Shown: positions 24,691 to 33,452 of the stretch, piece after piece | How the letters are laid out: each line of letters begins with the position of its first letter | How positions within the stretch are numbered: the stretch's first letter is position 1 | Assembly (NCBI RefSeq): GCF_003148845.1 | Contig: NZ_QGHA01000006.1 | Span: forward strand, 244,909-308,908 | DNA length: 64,000 nt | Direction of reading: 5' to 3' | DNA from: Mucilaginibacter oryzae | Lineage (GTDB): Bacteria > Bacteroidota > Bacteroidia > Sphingobacteriales > Sphingobacteriaceae | The notes under the pieces: model-generated | Told to the model about the DNA's origin: nothing | Database searches by the model: none | The model's input: the letters and a program-made list of their open reading frames with translations, nothing else | Made by a program: the position numbers and the translations under genes

Positions 24691-27069
24691 TTAGTTTAGT
24701 TTTAGCTCGTTTATTGTTTGATCGGGCGCTAAGGCCTTATTCACCTTCTCAACCGTGATATCTTTAGGCAGGCTAAATGTTGCCGTTTCTTCAATTTTGC
24801 GCGATGATGAGCCTATGTTAACCTTGTAGCTGCCTTCATCGGCTATCCACGCTTCGCGGTCGGTATAAAACGATGCCAGGTCTGGAGCCTTTAAAGTAAA
24901 AGTAAGTGTTTGCGATTCACCCGGTGCCAGCAGCCTGGTTTTGCCAAAGGCTTTTAATTCATCTTCCGGCTTATCCAGATCTTTTTTAGGCGCGGCCAGG
25001 TATAACTGAACAACCTCCTTACCGGCAACATCGCCGGTATTTTTAACCGTTACCGTAGCGGTGATCATATTTTTAAACACTTTCGAGCTTAGTTTCAGTC
25101 CGCTAAACTTAAAGGTAGTGTATGATGAGCCGTAGCCAAACTCGTAAGCCGGGGTAATTTTAGCCGCGTCGTAATAGCGGTAGCCAACGTAAATGCCGTC
25201 CTCATAAATAACCTGCGTTGGTTTTCCTTCGGGTGTACCGGGGAAGCTTTTGGCCGAAGGCACATCTTTATAATCGGCAGGGAAAGTAGTGGCCAGCTTG
25301 CCCGATGGGTTTACCTTTCCACTCAATACATCGGCAATAGCGTTACCTGCTTCAAGGCCCGGCTGCCAGGCCAGTAAAATGCCGTCAACTTTATCTCGCC
25401 AGGTAGTAACATCAATTACGCCGCCAATGTTTAATACCACAATCACCTTTTTGCCTTTGGCATGAAAGGCATCGGCAATGCTGTTAATCAGGCTTTTTTC
25501 GGCATCATTTAAATAGTAATCGCCGGGTAGTTTACGGTCAGCGCCCTCACCGGCATTACGGCCGATAGTGATCAGGGCTTCATCAGCGCCATTGGCCTCG
25601 TCGGCCAAAATGCCGGTCACATCCATTTCGGGAATAGGGGCCGGATGATCAAAAAAGTTTTTAGGTTTGGGCTGTTTGGCCTTCATATCCGCTAAGTAGC
25701 TTTTATAGCTGTCAGAAAGTTTCTCCTGCAGCTTGAAACCGGCATTGGCCAGGCCCTGCATCAGCGAAATGGTATAGGCCTTGTTCACATCGCCGCTGCC
25801 TGTTCCGCCTGCAATAATATCGTATGAGGTATTGCCAAAAACAGCTATCCTTTTACCGGCTCCAAATGGCAAAGCCTTCTCCTCATTTTTAAGCAATACC
25901 ATACCCTGGGCGGCGGCTTCACGCGCTACGGCAGCGTGGGCTGCCAGATCAGGCGCGTCCGAGTATTTATATTTTTTAAAAGTGGGCGATTGTACAATCA
26001 CATTCAGCATGCGCTCTACATTGGCGTCAAGCTGCTGCGCGCTGAGCTTACCGCTTTTTACGGCAGCCACAATCGCGTCAGACTGGTAAGGGCTGCCCGG
26101 CATTATCAAATCGTTACCGGCTTTCATTTGCTCTACGGCATTATCTCCGCCAAACCAGTCGGTCATCACAAAGCCCTTAAAGCCCCATTCTTTTTTCAGG
26201 ATGGTAGTCAGCAGGTCACGCCTTTGAGAAGTATAGGTGCCATTCAGTTTATTGTATGAAGACATCACCGTCCAGGGCTGCGATTTTTTTACCGCTATTT
26301 CAAAACCCTTCAGGTACAGCTCACGCATAGCACGCTCGCTCACAATGGTGTTGATAAAGTTACGGCTGGTTTCCTGGTTATTGGCCGCGTAATGTTTAAT
26401 AGAGGTACCAACCCCGTTTGATTCGATACCATTAACAATAGCCGCGGTCATGCTGCCGGCCACCAGCGGGTCTTCAGAATAATACTCAAAATTACGCCCT
26501 CCCAGCGGATTGCGGTGAATGTTGAGACCAGGGGCAAGCAGTATATCCACACCATACTCGCGCACTTCGTTACCAAAGGCAACACCAACCTTATTAACCA
26601 GCTGCGTATCCCAGGTAGAGGCCAGCAGCGTGGCCACCGGGAAAGCGGTTGCATAATATGTTTTTGATTTATCACCGTTGCGGATGGGTTCGATCCTTAA
26701 ACCGGCAGGCCCGTCGGATACGGTGATAGACGGGATCCCCAAACGCGGAATAGCATGTGTACGCCCTGCAGCTCCCGGTACTTTTTCAGGAATGTTATAG
26801 GCGTCCGGATCAGACGGCGGCAACTTAAAGCCGCCTATATCAACAGGCTCGTTCTTTTTATCTTTTGCAGGCGGCGGCATACCGGGCATTTTGAAACCCA
26901 TACCTACCACCAGCTTTGATTTTTCTTCGAGGGTCATGGCTGCTACCACCTGTTTAATATTGGTAGCGCTTAATTGTGGCGCCGGCTTTTGTGCCTGCGC
27001 CGCACCCCGAAAACTTCCGTAGGCTAAAATAAAGGCAAAAGCAACGTAGTGTTTGTAGCTTGATCTCAT
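24691..27069 (-). CDS. Glycoside hydrolase family 3 beta-glucosidase with Fn3-like C-terminus
   Basis: 792 aa with signal peptide (MRSSYKHYVAFAFILAYGSF). Domain 1 contains VSDGPAGLRIEPIR, ATLLASTWDTQLVNKVG, KHYAANNQETSRNF and the nucleophile Asp in GFVMTDWFGGDNAVEQMKAG near residue 306; domain 2 starts GMVLLKNEEKALPFGAGKRI; the C-terminal Fn3-like domain holds FSGLKLSS and VTVKNTGDVAGKEVVQLYL. This is the BglX-type architecture that removes non-reducing beta-glucosyl residues. A Pro/Lys-rich insertion (PGMPPPAKDKKNEP, about 65-78) is unusual. It is the first gene of the GH3 operon and divergent from gapN. Confidence 0.94.
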   Translation of the reverse strand: MRSSYKHYVAFAFILAYGSFRGAAQAQKPAPQLSATNIKQVVAAMTLEEKSKLVVGMGFKMPGMPPPAKDKKNEPVDIGGFKLPPSDPDAYNIPEKVPGAAGRTHAIPRLGIPSITVSDGPAGLRIEPIRNGDKSKTYYATAFPVATLLASTWDTQLVNKVGVAFGNEVREYGVDILLAPGLNIHRNPLGGRNFEYYSEDPLVAGSMTAAIVNGIESNGVGTSIKHYAANNQETSRNFINTIVSERAMRELYLKGFEIAVKKSQPWTVMSSYNKLNGTYTSQRRDLLTTILKKEWGFKGFVMTDWFGGDNAVEQMKAGNDLIMPGSPYQSDAIVAAVKSGKLSAQQLDANVERMLNVIVQSPTFKKYKYSDAPDLAAHAAVAREAAAQGMVLLKNEEKALPFGAGKRIAVFGNTSYDIIAGGTGSGDVNKAYTISLMQGLANAGFKLQEKLSDSYKSYLADMKAKQPKPKNFFDHPAPIPEMDVTGILADEANGADEALITIGRNAGEGADRKLPGDYYLNDAEKSLINSIADAFHAKGKKVIVVLNIGGVIDVTTWRDKVDGILLAWQPGLEAGNAIADVLSGKVNPSGKLATTFPADYKDVPSAKSFPGTPEGKPTQVIYEDGIYVGYRYYDAAKITPAYEFGYGSSYTTFKFSGLKLSSKVFKNMITATVTVKNTGDVAGKEVVQLYLAAPKKDLDKPEDELKAFGKTRLLAPGESQTLTFTLKAPDLASFYTDREAWIADEGSYKVNIGSSSRKIEETATFSLPKDITVEKVNKALAPDQTINELKLN

Positions 27070-27419
27070 ATTAAAATTTTAAAAGGTTTATAATGCCGAT
27101 TGGTGGTAACCTAATGACAGACAAGCAAAACAAATCTTTGTGTCATTATTACACAATAGTAAATATTAACTTTTATAAAAACAAGTATTATTGATGAATA
27201 ACCAAACAATTTGAACGGCGTAAGTAGCTCCCGTTAACGGGATTGATTGCCTCCGGGTAAACTCAACAACGGTCTTTGTTTGTTAACTAATCCTGCTAAA
27301 TCGATAAATTTTAACCGGCGCGAAACCCCTGGTAAAACGAAAAGTATTATTACCTATAAAAGCTTGCTTGTTAAAGCAGGCTTTTTTTATATTAGAGGAA
27401 ATCAAAACCCTTGAAAAAT
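27070..27419. other. Divergent GH3/gapN control region
   Basis: 350 bases without a gene. It contains the perfect palindrome CCCGTTAACGGG (27230-27241), an operator candidate, and a terminator-like hairpin just before gapN. No exact TAnnTTTG box is evident. Confidence 0.5.
27358..27388 (+). terminator. Intrinsic-terminator-like hairpin in the gapN leader
   Basis: AAAAGCTTGCTT / AAGCAGGCTTTT (12 bp counting one G-U pair, 4-nt loop) followed by a run of seven T, 32 bases before the gapN ATG. No rightward gene lies upstream for it to terminate, so it may be an attenuator or the end of a small leader RNA. Confidence 0.65.
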
Positions 27420-29045
27420 ATGAGTTTTAAAACCCGGCTCAGTTCTATTTTTGTTGATGAAAACAATATCCCTCCCGAGTTTCAGATTGAAGAGGTACAC
27501 CAGCGCGAATACCTGAGCGGTGGCGAAATGAAAACCTGGAACGGCGAGGTAAGCGAAGTATACTCGCCCGTTGGCTTTTGGGGCGAGGACGGAACTTTTA
27601 AACGTAAGCTGATAGGCACCTACCCGGTTTGTACCGAAAAGGAAGCTTTTGAAGCATTGGATGCCGCCCTTGAGGCTTACGATAACGGCCGTGGCGAGTG
27701 GCCAACCATGAGCATTGCCAACAGGATAAAATGTATGGAGCGCTTCATTTTTAAAATGAGCGAACAGCGCACCCTGGTGGTTAAACTGCTGATGTGGGAA
27801 ATCGGAAAATCGTATGCCGATTCGGCCAAAGAGTTTGACCGTACCATCGAGTACATCAATGCCACCATCGATGCTTTAAAGGATATCGACCGGCAGTCGT
27901 CGCGCTTTGAAATGGCTGAGGGCCTGGTAGCCCAGATCCGCCGTTCGCCCCTTGGGGTGGTGCTTTGTATGGGGCCGTTCAATTACCCGCTTAACGAAAC
28001 ATTCACCACCCTGATCCCCGCCCTGATTATGGGGAATACCATTTTATTTAAACCGCCTAAACATGGTACGCTTTTACACTACCCTTTGTTAAGGGCTTTT
28101 CAGGAGTCGTTCCCGAAAGGCGTGGTAAATACCATTTATGGCCGTGGCGCGGTAGTTACTCCGGGGTTAATGGCATCCGGAAAGGTGAATGTGCTGGCCT
28201 TTATCGGTTCGAGCAAGGTTGCTAATGATCTGAAAAAACGTCACCCTAAAATTAACCGCTTACGTGCTGTTTTAAGTTTAGATGCCAAAAACGCGGCCAT
28301 TGTAACCAAACACGCCGATTTAAACCAGGCCGTTAGCGAGTGTATTTTAGGCGCTTTATCATTTAACGGCCAGCGTTGTACCGCCATTAAACTGATATTT
28401 GTACAAAAAGAAGTAGCCGACGAGTTTCTGAAACTATTGAGCGACGCGGTTGCCAACCTGAAATTTGGTTTGCCCTGGGATAAGGACGTTAAATTAACCC
28501 CGTTGCCCGAACCAAACAAAACTGAATACCTGACCGATATTGTAAACGACGCCATTGCCAAAGGCGCGCGCGTGGTTAACGAAAACGGCGGCGAAACTTC
28601 GGCCTCGTTCTTCTTCCCGGCTATTGTTTACCCGGTAAATGAAAACATGAAACTGTACCGCGAAGAGCAGTTTGGCCCGGTGATCCCGGTAATCCCGTAC
28701 GAGGATATCGAAGAGCCGATCACCTACCAGATCGATTCGCCGCATGGTATGCAGGTGAGTATTTTCAGTAACGATGCCAAAGAAATTTCATCGCTGATCG
28801 ATCCGTTTGTGAACCTGGTGAGCCGTGTAAATATCAACAGCCAATGCCAGCGCGGACCGGATGTATTCCCGTTCACCGGCCGTAAGGACAGTGCAGAGGG
28901 TACCCTGTCTGTTCATGATGCCTTGAGGTCATTCTCTATCCGATCGTTGGTTACCACTAAAATGACCGAAACCAACAAGAATATCATTAATGAGATTGTG
29001 AATGACAATGATTCGAACTTTTTAAGTACGAAGTTTATATTGTAG
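27420..29045 (+). CDS. gapN: NADP-dependent glyceraldehyde-3-phosphate dehydrogenase (non-phosphorylating, aldehyde dehydrogenase family)
   Basis: 541 aa from ATG 27420 (MSFKTRLSSIFVDENNIPPE); a TTG at 27411 is an unlikely alternative. Oxidises glyceraldehyde 3-phosphate directly to 3-phosphoglycerate with NADP, by-passing one ATP step and making NADPH. Family features: MGPFNYPLNE, LFKPPKHGTLLHYPLL, FIGSSKVAND, catalytic Cys320 in FNGQRCTAIK, and EEQFGPVIPV. Where most aldehyde dehydrogenases have the general base in ELGGK, this protein reads SLDAKNAAIV, so the glutamate is not in its usual place; this subfamily is known for a variant here, but Asp rather than Glu is notable. The name is based on overall GapN-like pattern; another aldehyde substrate is possible. 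Confidence 0.85.
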   Translation: MSFKTRLSSIFVDENNIPPEFQIEEVHQREYLSGGEMKTWNGEVSEVYSPVGFWGEDGTFKRKLIGTYPVCTEKEAFEALDAALEAYDNGRGEWPTMSIANRIKCMERFIFKMSEQRTLVVKLLMWEIGKSYADSAKEFDRTIEYINATIDALKDIDRQSSRFEMAEGLVAQIRRSPLGVVLCMGPFNYPLNETFTTLIPALIMGNTILFKPPKHGTLLHYPLLRAFQESFPKGVVNTIYGRGAVVTPGLMASGKVNVLAFIGSSKVANDLKKRHPKINRLRAVLSLDAKNAAIVTKHADLNQAVSECILGALSFNGQRCTAIKLIFVQKEVADEFLKLLSDAVANLKFGLPWDKDVKLTPLPEPNKTEYLTDIVNDAIAKGARVVNENGGETSASFFFPAIVYPVNENMKLYREEQFGPVIPVIPYEDIEEPITYQIDSPHGMQVSIFSNDAKEISSLIDPFVNLVSRVNINSQCQRGPDVFPFTGRKDSAEGTLSVHDALRSFSIRSLVTTKMTETNKNIINEIVNDNDSNFLSTKFIL

Positions 29046-29110
29046 CCCCCGGCCCCCTGAAGGGGGAGCAAAAGATTAGTCCTTGCGGGGTTTAAAACCC
29101 CGCAAGGACT
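29044..29110. repeat. Family C G/C repeat followed by a perfect palindrome after gapN
   Basis: 29044-29069 is the inverse of the repeat inside comB. It is followed by AGTCCTTGCGGGGTTT (29078-29093) and its perfect complement (29095-29110). The second palindrome is 16 bp and has no good T-run, so it is probably another dispersed element that may also terminate gapN transcription. Confidence 0.65.
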
Positions 29111-29127
29111 TGTATATAATGAGCGTA

Positions 29128-29757
29128 TTATTTATTTGTTGAAAAATAGTTTTTTTGATATTTAAACAAAATCTCCACGAAAATCAAATTAGGCACCCAG
29201 CTTAAAAAAGCGATGATGAGGTAATTGTTATCAAAATCAACCCCAATCCCCATAACCGAAAACATCCAGATATAGAAACGCAGGGTTACCGCGCCGAAGG
29301 CCAGGGCGTAGCTGCGGTTCATCATTTTGATGTGCTCGTCAATCTTCGCTTTTTTAACCAGCAGCAGGGCGGCTAAGGTAAAAACCATCCAAAGTGTATT
29401 TTGCAGCAGGAAAGATATAAATACGCCGGTACCCCGGTTAATGAATAGGGTCATTACGTAAGCCCCCGGAGCGGCAAAAAACAATACGCCGAATACATAT
29501 AGTTTTCCTAAAGCCCGGTGCAACGGTTTATTATTGTAAACTTTTTTTGTAAACTGAAAAAAACCGGCAAGTAAAATTATGCTGCTGCCAAAAATATGGG
29601 CATAAAAGGCGGGTAAGTACCAGCCGGTTGCAACAGCTTTCTGCTTGATTAATAAAAAAGCCTGGTGAGTATTAAAATTAAGATATGGAATTACCCCTAT
29701 GCATAGCATAACAATCCAAAACAGGGCAACTCCTCTTAAACTGAGTTTTAAAATCAT
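29128..29757 (-). CDS. DUF2306 membrane protein
   Basis: 209 aa with about six membrane helices (RGVALFWIVMLCIGVIPYL, FYAHIFGSSIILLAGFFQF, TLWMVFTLAALLL and others). The conserved H in YAHIFGSSI and in PLHRALGKLYVFGVLF is the pattern of the DUF2306 family (cytochrome-b561-like fold; role unknown). Its ATG shares one base with the stop of the preceding gene (TAATG), so the two are co-translated. Confidence 0.8.
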   Translation of the reverse strand: MILKLSLRGVALFWIVMLCIGVIPYLNFNTHQAFLLIKQKAVATGWYLPAFYAHIFGSSIILLAGFFQFTKKVYNNKPLHRALGKLYVFGVLFFAAPGAYVMTLFINRGTGVFISFLLQNTLWMVFTLAALLLVKKAKIDEHIKMMNRSYALAFGAVTLRFYIWMFSVMGIGVDFDNNYLIIAFLSWVPNLIFVEILFKYQKNYFSTNK

Positions 29758-31682
29758 TAGTTATTCAGCGCCAAAGTATTCTTTTTGATTACCGGCAGGC
29801 TTTTCAGCTTTTTATCAATCCACTGGATATTATACTTATCAATTTCGGTAAGTGAATCCTGCACGTTTGTGTTTTCGGCTTTATAACTACCGTAAAACTG
29901 TTGAGAGAATATCTCAGTCCAGCGTTTGTCTTTAAACTTATAATTGTAATCGGCGTAGATCTCGTTTTTCATATAACGCAGCACTTCTGCCGAAATGGCA
30001 CCGTTGCTCTGTATCTTGTATTTCCCATCATCATCAAGCTTTCCAATCACATAACAGCCGTTTATAAAATGATCGTCCATTTTCTGGTATTTGGTAAATG
30101 AGAAAACCCTTTTGGTATTTAGAGTCTCTTTCGCTTTCCCATTTTCAATTTTTAAATAATGAAATACAGGCAATTCGCCAAGATAGGTTTTGTTATTATA
30201 AAGTTCTATATCGGCAGTTGATGTTACTTTAATCTCCAGCAATGAATCGGTAACGGTATTTACGCTAAACTCGTTGCACTTGCCACTGTAATCTGCGCCG
30301 CCTTCTTCGTTACTGATATCGGTGCGAAGGGCGTATGCATACATTTTATTTTTTTTATTGTCGATGAGCACGAGGTTGCTGCTATCATAAAATTCACTTC
30401 GGCCACCTATAAAGTAATCACGGATGGAGTAGAAGGCGGTTTGAAACCAGTTGCCACCGTCGGTTGCCACGGCTTTAACGGGCAAAGCTTTGGCTTTTAC
30501 TATGTATTCTGAGCTTGCCTCATCAAAATAAACATGCTTGCGTAATGGGTTTTGAAACTCTTTAATTTGTGGTAACAAATTAAGATCAACCAGGTATGAC
30601 GGCGGAAGATAAATTGCGCCGTGACGTTCTTTAGAGTTAAATTCTGTAATGTTACCGGCCGGGTCGGCTTTTAATGTGAACGAAGCGGGTTGTTTCAACT
30701 TGCTGAAAATATCGCTGATACGAATATCTTCTTTTACTGAAACTGTAAAGTCGCTTTTCAGCCAAAAATAATCGTTCCCTTTTCTGATAGCGGCAATGTT
30801 TTCGCTGTCATTCAACGGGAAAATTTCATCGTATTCCACCGGTAGCACAACCTTCCCGGATAAATCATAAAGTCCTCGTTTATGATATTTCTCAACTTCA
30901 ACAAGCCCCGGAAAGCTGCTGCCGATGCTATGGATGATATCGTATTTAGCGGGGATCAATTCCTTGAAATCCGGCCCAACCAACCCTATTTGATAAGCTT
31001 TTACACTATCAGCTTTATCGTCTCCATTAAAGTAGTTCCACTGCCAGTTGCCTTTTACAACATAAAAATAGGTTTTATCCTTAATGTGGCTGAACCAAAT
31101 CACGCTATCATACCTTACTTTCAAATTAGCAGCATCAGTAAAAGCTTTTAAAGTCGCCGGGCTATAAATTTCTTTATCTGTATAGTTTTTTTGCCATGCC
31201 TGGCCTTTATAGATCTGATAGTCACTCATAAAGGCGGTGCCGTCAACACTATAAATCCTGTAACGGTTATCTTCATCCTTTTGTATGATAAAAGTCAATG
31301 AACTATGTTTGGTAGTCAGGTGATCGCCGCTAAAGGTTACCGGAATGGTAACGCCTGCAAGTGCCGGGTTGTAGAAACTGATTTTACTGTTATCAATATC
31401 CAATCGAAGGTTAAATACTGCTTCTGGATTACCGGCTTTGGGGTCGTTAATTAATGTTGTAAGCAAGGTATTTAAAACCTGGCCTTTTTGCCTGTTGGCA
31501 AAGTAATGGTTAAGCGAATCAAGATTGCCTTTTTCAACCTGCCTGTTAAAGTTTTTCAGGAACTGTGTTATTTCGCCCTCCTTAGCTGATGTTGCATTTT
31601 TGCCGCGGAAAAAGATAAAATAAGCACCAATGGCTAAAACCACGATAGCTACCGCCGCGATAATGATAGGTTTAGTTTTCAT
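29757..31682 (-). CDS. Membrane-anchored protein with WG-type repeats, function unknown
   Basis: 641 aa. A single N-terminal helix (PIIIAAVAIVVLAIGAYFIF) anchors a large soluble domain that would face the periplasm. Around residues 225-300 there are WG-repeat-like segments (GLVGPDFKELIPAKYDII, GLYDLSGKVVLPVEYDEI), a beta-propeller-like motif. The rest has no family I recognise. It is co-transcribed with the DUF2306 gene, with overlapping stop and start. Confidence 0.65.
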   Translation of the reverse strand: MKTKPIIIAAVAIVVLAIGAYFIFFRGKNATSAKEGEITQFLKNFNRQVEKGNLDSLNHYFANRQKGQVLNTLLTTLINDPKAGNPEAVFNLRLDIDNSKISFYNPALAGVTIPVTFSGDHLTTKHSSLTFIIQKDEDNRYRIYSVDGTAFMSDYQIYKGQAWQKNYTDKEIYSPATLKAFTDAANLKVRYDSVIWFSHIKDKTYFYVVKGNWQWNYFNGDDKADSVKAYQIGLVGPDFKELIPAKYDIIHSIGSSFPGLVEVEKYHKRGLYDLSGKVVLPVEYDEIFPLNDSENIAAIRKGNDYFWLKSDFTVSVKEDIRISDIFSKLKQPASFTLKADPAGNITEFNSKERHGAIYLPPSYLVDLNLLPQIKEFQNPLRKHVYFDEASSEYIVKAKALPVKAVATDGGNWFQTAFYSIRDYFIGGRSEFYDSSNLVLIDNKKNKMYAYALRTDISNEEGGADYSGKCNEFSVNTVTDSLLEIKVTSTADIELYNNKTYLGELPVFHYLKIENGKAKETLNTKRVFSFTKYQKMDDHFINGCYVIGKLDDDGKYKIQSNGAISAEVLRYMKNEIYADYNYKFKDKRWTEIFSQQFYGSYKAENTNVQDSLTEIDKYNIQWIDKKLKSLPVIKKNTLALNN

Positions 31683-31829
31683 GCTACCAAGTTAAGTATT
31701 TTCGAAATAGAAAGAAGAGGAATAAGTATGATTCGATGCCATAAAATCCTACTATATCATCAAATTGAAATTATAATCAAAATCTATACCTGATAGAATA
31801 TTAGTATTCGGCAGCCCCTCTAAAATTTT

Positions 31830-31837
31830 TATATTTG
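31830..31837 (+). promoter_or_regulatory. Predicted -7 box (TATATTTG) of the peroxiredoxin gene
   Basis: An exact TAnnTTTG match about 28 bases before the ATG at 31865. Confidence 0.65.
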
Positions 31838-31864
31838 CATCAACATCAAAAGAAATATCAAATT

Positions 31865-32410
31865 ATGTTAACGATAGGACAAAAATTCCCACAATTTTCT
31901 AAAACAGCGGTAGTAAGCCTTGAAAAAGGTAAAGAGTTTGAAACCCTTACTTCTGAGTACCTTACCAACGATGATAACGTTTGGACCGTAATGTTCTGGT
32001 GGCCAAAAGACTTTACTTTTGTTTGCCCTACCGAAATTGCTGAGTTCAACAAAAATTATGGTGAATTCCGCGACCGTGAAACCCGCCTGATCGGCGCTTC
32101 TACCGATTCTGAGTTTGTTCACGCTGCATGGAGAAGAGATCACGACGATCTGCGTGATTTGAAATTCCCGATGCTTGCCGATACTTCAAAATCATTGGCT
32201 GAAGACCTGGGCATTTTAGAGCCTACCGAAAAAATCGCTTACCGCGCTACTTTCATCATAGATCCTCAAGGTATCATCCGTTGGGTATCTGTTAACGACC
32301 TGAGCGTTGGCCGTAACGTGAAAGAAGTATTACGCGTACTTGACGGTTTACAAACTGACGAGCTTTGCCCTTGCAACTGGGAAAAAGGTCAGGAAACTTT
32401 AACTGTATAA
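31865..32410 (+). CDS. ahpC: AhpC/TSA-family peroxiredoxin
   Basis: 181 aa from ATG 31865 (MLTIGQKFPQFSKTAVV); the frame opens earlier at a TTG inside the promoter box. Peroxidatic Cys is in FTFVCPTE near residue 54, with the conserved Arg in AYRATFIIDPQG; a C-terminal CPC (DELCPCNWEKG) supplies the resolving thiol. It reduces hydroperoxides in the cytoplasm. The next gene is AhpD-like, so the pair resembles the AhpC/AhpD system in which AhpD regenerates AhpC. Alternative: another 2-Cys peroxiredoxin class using thioredoxin. Confidence 0.92.
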   Translation: MLTIGQKFPQFSKTAVVSLEKGKEFETLTSEYLTNDDNVWTVMFWWPKDFTFVCPTEIAEFNKNYGEFRDRETRLIGASTDSEFVHAAWRRDHDDLRDLKFPMLADTSKSLAEDLGILEPTEKIAYRATFIIDPQGIIRWVSVNDLSVGRNVKEVLRVLDGLQTDELCPCNWEKGQETLTV

Positions 32411-32608
32411 CATTTAAGCTTAAAGCCAAAGGCTAAAAGCTTAAAACGAAAGGCTCAGAGCAAAGAAAGTAAATGCTTTCGGCTTTGGGCCTTTTCTTTA
32501 ATTCAAAAAAGCTGAAAGCGAAAGGCCAAAAGCTTAAAGCCAGAAAAGAAAAGCTTTTGGCCTTAGGCTTTTAGCTTTCGGCTAAAAAAATTCAGATCAA
32601 AACACAAT
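32411..32608. repeat. Repeat-rich ahpC-ahpD spacer with two hairpins
   Basis: The spacer is built from variants of AAGCTTAAAGCC and AAAGGCTAAAAGC in both orientations. Hairpin 1 (32449-32494, AAAGGCTCAGAGC / GCTTTGGGCCTTT, then TCTTT) looks like an ahpC terminator. Hairpin 2 (about 32513-32586) pairs AGGCCAAAAGCTT with AAGCTTTTGGCCT and AGCTGAAAGC with AGCTTTCGGCT. Confidence 0.65.
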
Positions 32609-33193
32609 ATGAACGAAAGCACCGAAGTGATCCAGGAGATACTTGAAAGTATCGGATTAGATAAAAATTACCGTACCGCCAGTCTTACCTTATTAGAAAC
32701 AGGCGAATCACGCTACCTGCGCGATTTAAAACTAAACTTTACCAGCACCCTTACCTCGGCCCATTTAACCAATAAAGAATGCGCCTTGTTAGGTTTGGCT
32801 ACCGCCGTGAACAATAATAACCTGCCGCTTACCAACTATTTCACCAAATACGCTAAACAAAACGAAGCTACCGATGCCGAAATTGGCGAAGCTGTGGGTT
32901 GCGCCTCGTTGCTGGCCTCAAACAATGTGTTTTACCGTTTCAGGCATTTTACGCAAAAGGAAAAATACACCCAGATCCCGGCCCGCATCCGTATGCAGCT
33001 GATGATGAAACCTGTTACCGGTAAGGAGTTTTTTGAACTGGCCAGCCTCGCCGTATCGGCAGTTAACGGCTGCGAAATGTGCGTGAACGCTCACGAAGAT
33101 TCGCTGATCAAATTAGGCACTACCGAAGAGCGTATTTTTGATGCCGTACGTATCGCCTCATTAGTTACCGCCACCGGAAAAATTGTATTTTAA
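32609..33193 (+). CDS. AhpD-like carboxymuconolactone decarboxylase-family protein
   Basis: 194 aa, all-helical AhpD fold. The redox centre is C155-x-x-C158-x-x-x-H162 in NGCEMCVNAHED, as in AhpD alkylhydroperoxidases, where the two Cys cycle with dihydrolipoamide and reduce AhpC. The upstream peroxiredoxin is the probable partner. The two are separated by 198 bases with a terminator, so they may be expressed separately. Confidence 0.88.
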   Translation: MNESTEVIQEILESIGLDKNYRTASLTLLETGESRYLRDLKLNFTSTLTSAHLTNKECALLGLATAVNNNNLPLTNYFTKYAKQNEATDAEIGEAVGCASLLASNNVFYRFRHFTQKEKYTQIPARIRMQLMMKPVTGKEFFELASLAVSAVNGCEMCVNAHEDSLIKLGTTEERIFDAVRIASLVTATGKIVF

Positions 33194-33216
33194 TAAGCTT
33201 TGCTTATTTTAACGAT

Positions 33217-33253
33217 AAAAAAGGCATGAAACGATTAAATTTCATGCCTTTTT
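33217..33253 (+). terminator. Terminator of the AhpD-like gene
   Basis: AAAAAGGCATGAAA / TTTCATGCCTTTTT, perfect 14-bp stem and short loop. Confidence 0.85.
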
Positions 33254-33452
33254 CATAAATAGTATTTTATTGCCGAATAAAATTTGCGTTTATTAATTAA
33301 ATTCCAGTAAATTTATACCTTAAGATTAAACAAACCCCGGCAACATTATTTTTTTTAAAACAATTGTTCCTTCGGGGGGAGTAACTTAAATTTTAATTGT
33401 TAATTTTTTTTGGGGAAAGCCGTTCCGGTAATAGTGGAACGGCTTTTATCAT
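33254..33452. other. AT-rich convergent spacer
   Basis: No gene seen. AAAACAATT (about 33357) can pair with AATTGTT (about 33395) ahead of a T-run, a weak extra hairpin. Confidence 0.35.
33416..33447 (-). terminator. Terminator of the efflux operon
   Basis: AAAGCCGTTCC / GGAACGGCTTT, perfect 11-bp stem immediately after the stop of the MFS gene, with T-rich flank on the minus strand. Confidence 0.85.
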
